DNA from: Planktosalinus sp963975935
GTDB lineage: Bacteria > Bacteroidota > Bacteroidia > Flavobacteriales > Flavobacteriaceae
DNA: 64,000 nucleotides
Assembly: GCA_963975935.1 (NCBI GenBank)
Contig: CAXBIQ010000007.1
Location: forward strand, 1-64,000
Direction: 5' to 3'
The notes beneath the pieces are model-generated. The model did no database searches, was not told where the DNA came from, and saw nothing but the letters and a program-made list of their open reading frames with translations. A program made the translations under genes and the position numbers. Positions 62,186 to 64,000 of this stretch are shown here, piece after piece (the first letter of the stretch is position 1; each line of letters opens with the position of its first letter).

Positions 62186-62940
62186 AGTCGTATGAGTATA
62201 TTGTTGTTTTGTAAAACTGTTTTTAAGTCCTTTATTTCTATTTCTTTAAAGTGAAAAACACTGGCAGCCAGGGCAGCATCTGCTTTTCCTTTTTGAAAAG
62301 CATCCACAAAGTGACTCATTTTTCCCGCTCCACCCGAAGCAATAATCGGGATATTAATTTCGCTTGAAAGCCTTACCAAAGCTTCGTTTGCAAAACCATT
62401 TTTGGTTCCGTCGTGATCCATGGAGGTAAATAATATTTCACCGGCACCTCTTTCTGCAGCTTCTTTTGCCCAGTCAAAAAGGTTAATAGTTGTGGGTTCT
62501 TTTCCGCCAACAAGATGTACGAGCCACTCACCGTTTATTTGTTTTGCATCTATGGCGACAACAATACATTGAGAACCAAATTTCGCTGCAAGCGAATTAA
62601 TAAGTTGTGGATTTTTAACCGCAGCCGAATTGATGGCCACCTTATCAGCACCGTTTTGCAATAACATATCCACATCTTCCACGGAAGATATACCACCGCC
62701 AACGGTAAATGGAATATTGATTTTTTCAGCAACGCGACATACTAAATCCTTTAAGGTTTTTCTTGCCTCCTCTGTCGCTGAAATATCCAGAAAGACCAGT
62801 TCATCTGCACCTTCCCCGGAATATAATTCTGCCAACGCTACCGGATCTCCCGCATCTTTTAACTCCAAAAAATTGACCCCTTTTACAGTGCGTCCGTTTT
62901 TGATATCGAGACAGGGTATAATTCGTTTTGTTAATGCCAT
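62182..62940 (-). CDS. hisF: HisF, imidazole glycerol phosphate synthase cyclase subunit
   Basis: The 252-aa TIM barrel has IIPCLDIKNGRTVKG (catalytic Asp11), VGGGISSVEDVDMLLQNGAD, the second Asp in VVAIDAKQ, and the phosphate-binding AGGAGKMSHF-type ASGGAGK loop. With HisH it forms the enzyme that makes ImGP and AICAR. Its start lies next to the hisA stop. Confidence 0.95.
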   Translation of the reverse strand: MALTKRIIPCLDIKNGRTVKGVNFLELKDAGDPVALAELYSGEGADELVFLDISATEEARKTLKDLVCRVAEKINIPFTVGGGISSVEDVDMLLQNGADKVAINSAAVKNPQLINSLAAKFGSQCIVVAIDAKQINGEWLVHLVGGKEPTTINLFDWAKEAAERGAGEILFTSMDHDGTKNGFANEALVRLSSEINIPIIASGGAGKMSHFVDAFQKGKADAALAASVFHFKEIEIKDLKTVLQNNNILIRL

Positions 62941-62941
62941 A

Positions 62942-63679
62942 TCAATTTGAGATTATAAATTTTTCAAGCTCTTTCAATGTAATTTTGTTTTCGTAAATCG
63001 CCTTGCCTAAAATCGCACCTTCACAACCGTTTTCTTTGAGAGCCACCAAATCATCTAAAGTTGTGATACCACCCGAAGCGATGAGTTTTATCCCGGAAAC
63101 TTCGTCCAATAATTTTTTATAAAGTTCTATTGCCGGCCCCTGAAGCATCCCGTCTTTACTGATGTCTGTGCAAATCACATAGGTAATTCCGAAAGACTGA
63201 TAATATTTAACAAAAGGCAGAAGTTCGCGATTTGTTTTTTCCTGCCACCCTGCGATTGCTATTTTATCGCCTTCTTCGTTTGAGTTAATATCTGCTCCCA
63301 GAATTATTTTTTCAAAACCATAATTGGTTATCCATTGCTGAAATGTGTCCGAATTTTTTACTGCAATACTTCCTCCCGTGATTTGTTTGGCGCCGCATTC
63401 AAAAGCAATCTGAACATCTTTATCAGTTTTTAATCCGCCTCCAAAATCGATGTTCAATGTGGTTTTTGAAGCAATTTGCTCCAATATTTTGTGATTTATG
63501 ATTTGACTGCTTTTTGCGCCATCAAGGTCTACAAGATGTAAGTATTTAATCCCTGAATTTTCAAAGTCTTTAGCGACTTCCAGCGGATTTTCATTATAAA
63601 TTTTTTGGGTGCCGTAATCGCCTTTGGTAAGCCGCACACACTTTCCGTTAATGATATCGATGGCCGGTATGATTCGCAT
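62942..63679 (-). CDS. hisA: HisA, phosphoribosylformimino-AICAR isomerase
   Basis: The 245-aa TIM barrel has IIPAIDIINGKCVRLTKGDY (catalytic Asp8), the DFGGGLKTDKDVQIAFECGA loop, CTDISKDGMLQGPA (second catalytic Asp) and IASGGITTLDDLVALKENGC. It isomerises ProFAR to PRFAR before HisF/HisH. Only 6 bp separate it from hisH. Confidence 0.95.
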   Translation of the reverse strand: MRIIPAIDIINGKCVRLTKGDYGTQKIYNENPLEVAKDFENSGIKYLHLVDLDGAKSSQIINHKILEQIASKTTLNIDFGGGLKTDKDVQIAFECGAKQITGGSIAVKNSDTFQQWITNYGFEKIILGADINSNEEGDKIAIAGWQEKTNRELLPFVKYYQSFGITYVICTDISKDGMLQGPAIELYKKLLDEVSGIKLIASGGITTLDDLVALKENGCEGAILGKAIYENKITLKELEKFIISN

Positions 63680-63685
63680 ATTTCG

Positions 63686-64000
63686 TTATAAGTTTAAAAA
63701 GTTTGAAAGTATTTTTTCACCTGCAATGCTACTTTTTTCCGGGTGAAATTGCACTCCATAAAAATTATCTTTTTGTAAAGCGGAAGCGTATATAACTCCA
63801 TAATCTGTTAGTGCAATGGCTTCCTTGCAGTTTGGCGCATAAAAACTGTGCACCAAATACATATATTCCTCTTCCCGAATCCCTTCAAAAAGCAGTGATT
63901 TTAAATTGGCAATGGTATTCCAACCCATATGCGGGACTTTTAAATGTGATGAAAAACGCACCACATCCACATCAAAAATTCCCAGACCAACTGTATTTCC
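63686..64000 (-). CDS. hisH: HisH, glutamine amidotransferase subunit (5' end outside window)
   Basis: At least 105 residues of the C-terminal part are present; the gene continues past the right end. LGIFDVDVVRFSSHLKVPHM, GWNTI and FYAPN are HisH-specific, and the His/Glu of the catalytic triad is in YGVQFHPEKSSIAG; the Cys nucleophile lies outside the window. It supplies ammonia to HisF. With hisA, hisF and hisIE it forms the distal part of the his operon in the order H-A-F-IE. Confidence 0.93.
   Translation of the reverse strand, partial: GNTVGLGIFDVDVVRFSSHLKVPHMGWNTIANLKSLLFEGIREEEYMYLVHSFYAPNCKEAIALTDYGVIYASALQKDNFYGVQFHPEKSSIAGEKILSNFLNL

Overview
The window reads as chromosomal DNA from a member of the Bacteroidota, most likely a marine or environmental flavobacterium (family Flavobacteriaceae). 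The support is the AT-rich sequence with weak or absent Shine-Dalgarno sites, promoters of the TAnnTTTG type, a TamL lipoprotein next to TamB, many proteins with the short Lys-rich signal peptides ending in AQ typical of this phylum, and flavobacterial families such as M28 and M16 peptidases, PorT-like barrels and VGIxTxTP-motif secreted proteins. No rRNA, tRNA, CRISPR array, complete insertion sequence or prophage was seen.

Region 1 (1-5.3 kb) is a visibly AT-rich accessory stretch: six or seven small orphan proteins, mostly with signal peptides or lipoboxes and all on the + strand, separated by degenerate copies of one roughly 75-bp intergenic repeat. It looks like a gene-cassette array or duplication hot spot. 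One gene carries a frameshift, and short tandem repeats sit at its left end. Region 2 (5.4-10.1 kb) is more GC-rich and holds single-gene metabolic or hypothetical units (DUF6653-like, VOC, barrel, serine hydrolase, DUF4256, GNAT) plus a membrane-protein gene broken by two in-frame TAG codons.

Region 3 (10.2-17.1 kb, minus strand) is a five-gene operon: ECF sigma factor, membrane anti-sigma-like protein with TPRs, a 1086-aa secreted TPR-CHAT (caspase-like) protein with a C-terminal anchor, a secreted transglutaminase-like protein, and a membrane-anchored secreted protein. This is the best candidate for a coherent, poorly described system. Region 4 (17.4-24.8 kb) holds a barrel protein, three tandem paralogous secreted proteins, a stress-type four-helix protein, a SYLF protein, an Old Yellow Enzyme and a DoxX protein. 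Region 5 (24.8-35.7 kb) is envelope-centred: TamL and TamB, an OmpA-family lipoprotein, pirin, a CBS protein and an FKBP isomerase.

Region 6 (35.8-56.3 kb) is mainly core genes: M28 peptidase, class A penicillin-binding protein, SF2 helicase, a VTT membrane protein, two tandem 43-aa Arg-rich microproteins that are easily missed, SDR, VanX-type dipeptidase, M16 peptidase, MscS channel, endo/exonuclease-fold protein, NUDIX, DUF72, LolA-like protein, a large Asp-box propeller protein and an aldehyde dehydrogenase. Region 7 (56.5-64 kb) has a SatD/DUF3307 pair whose promoter carries three perfectly phased palindromic operators (29-bp period), a GreA/B-like protein, DUF2461, CorA, DUF1853 and the distal histidine operon (hisH-hisA-hisF-hisIE), with hisH running off the right end.
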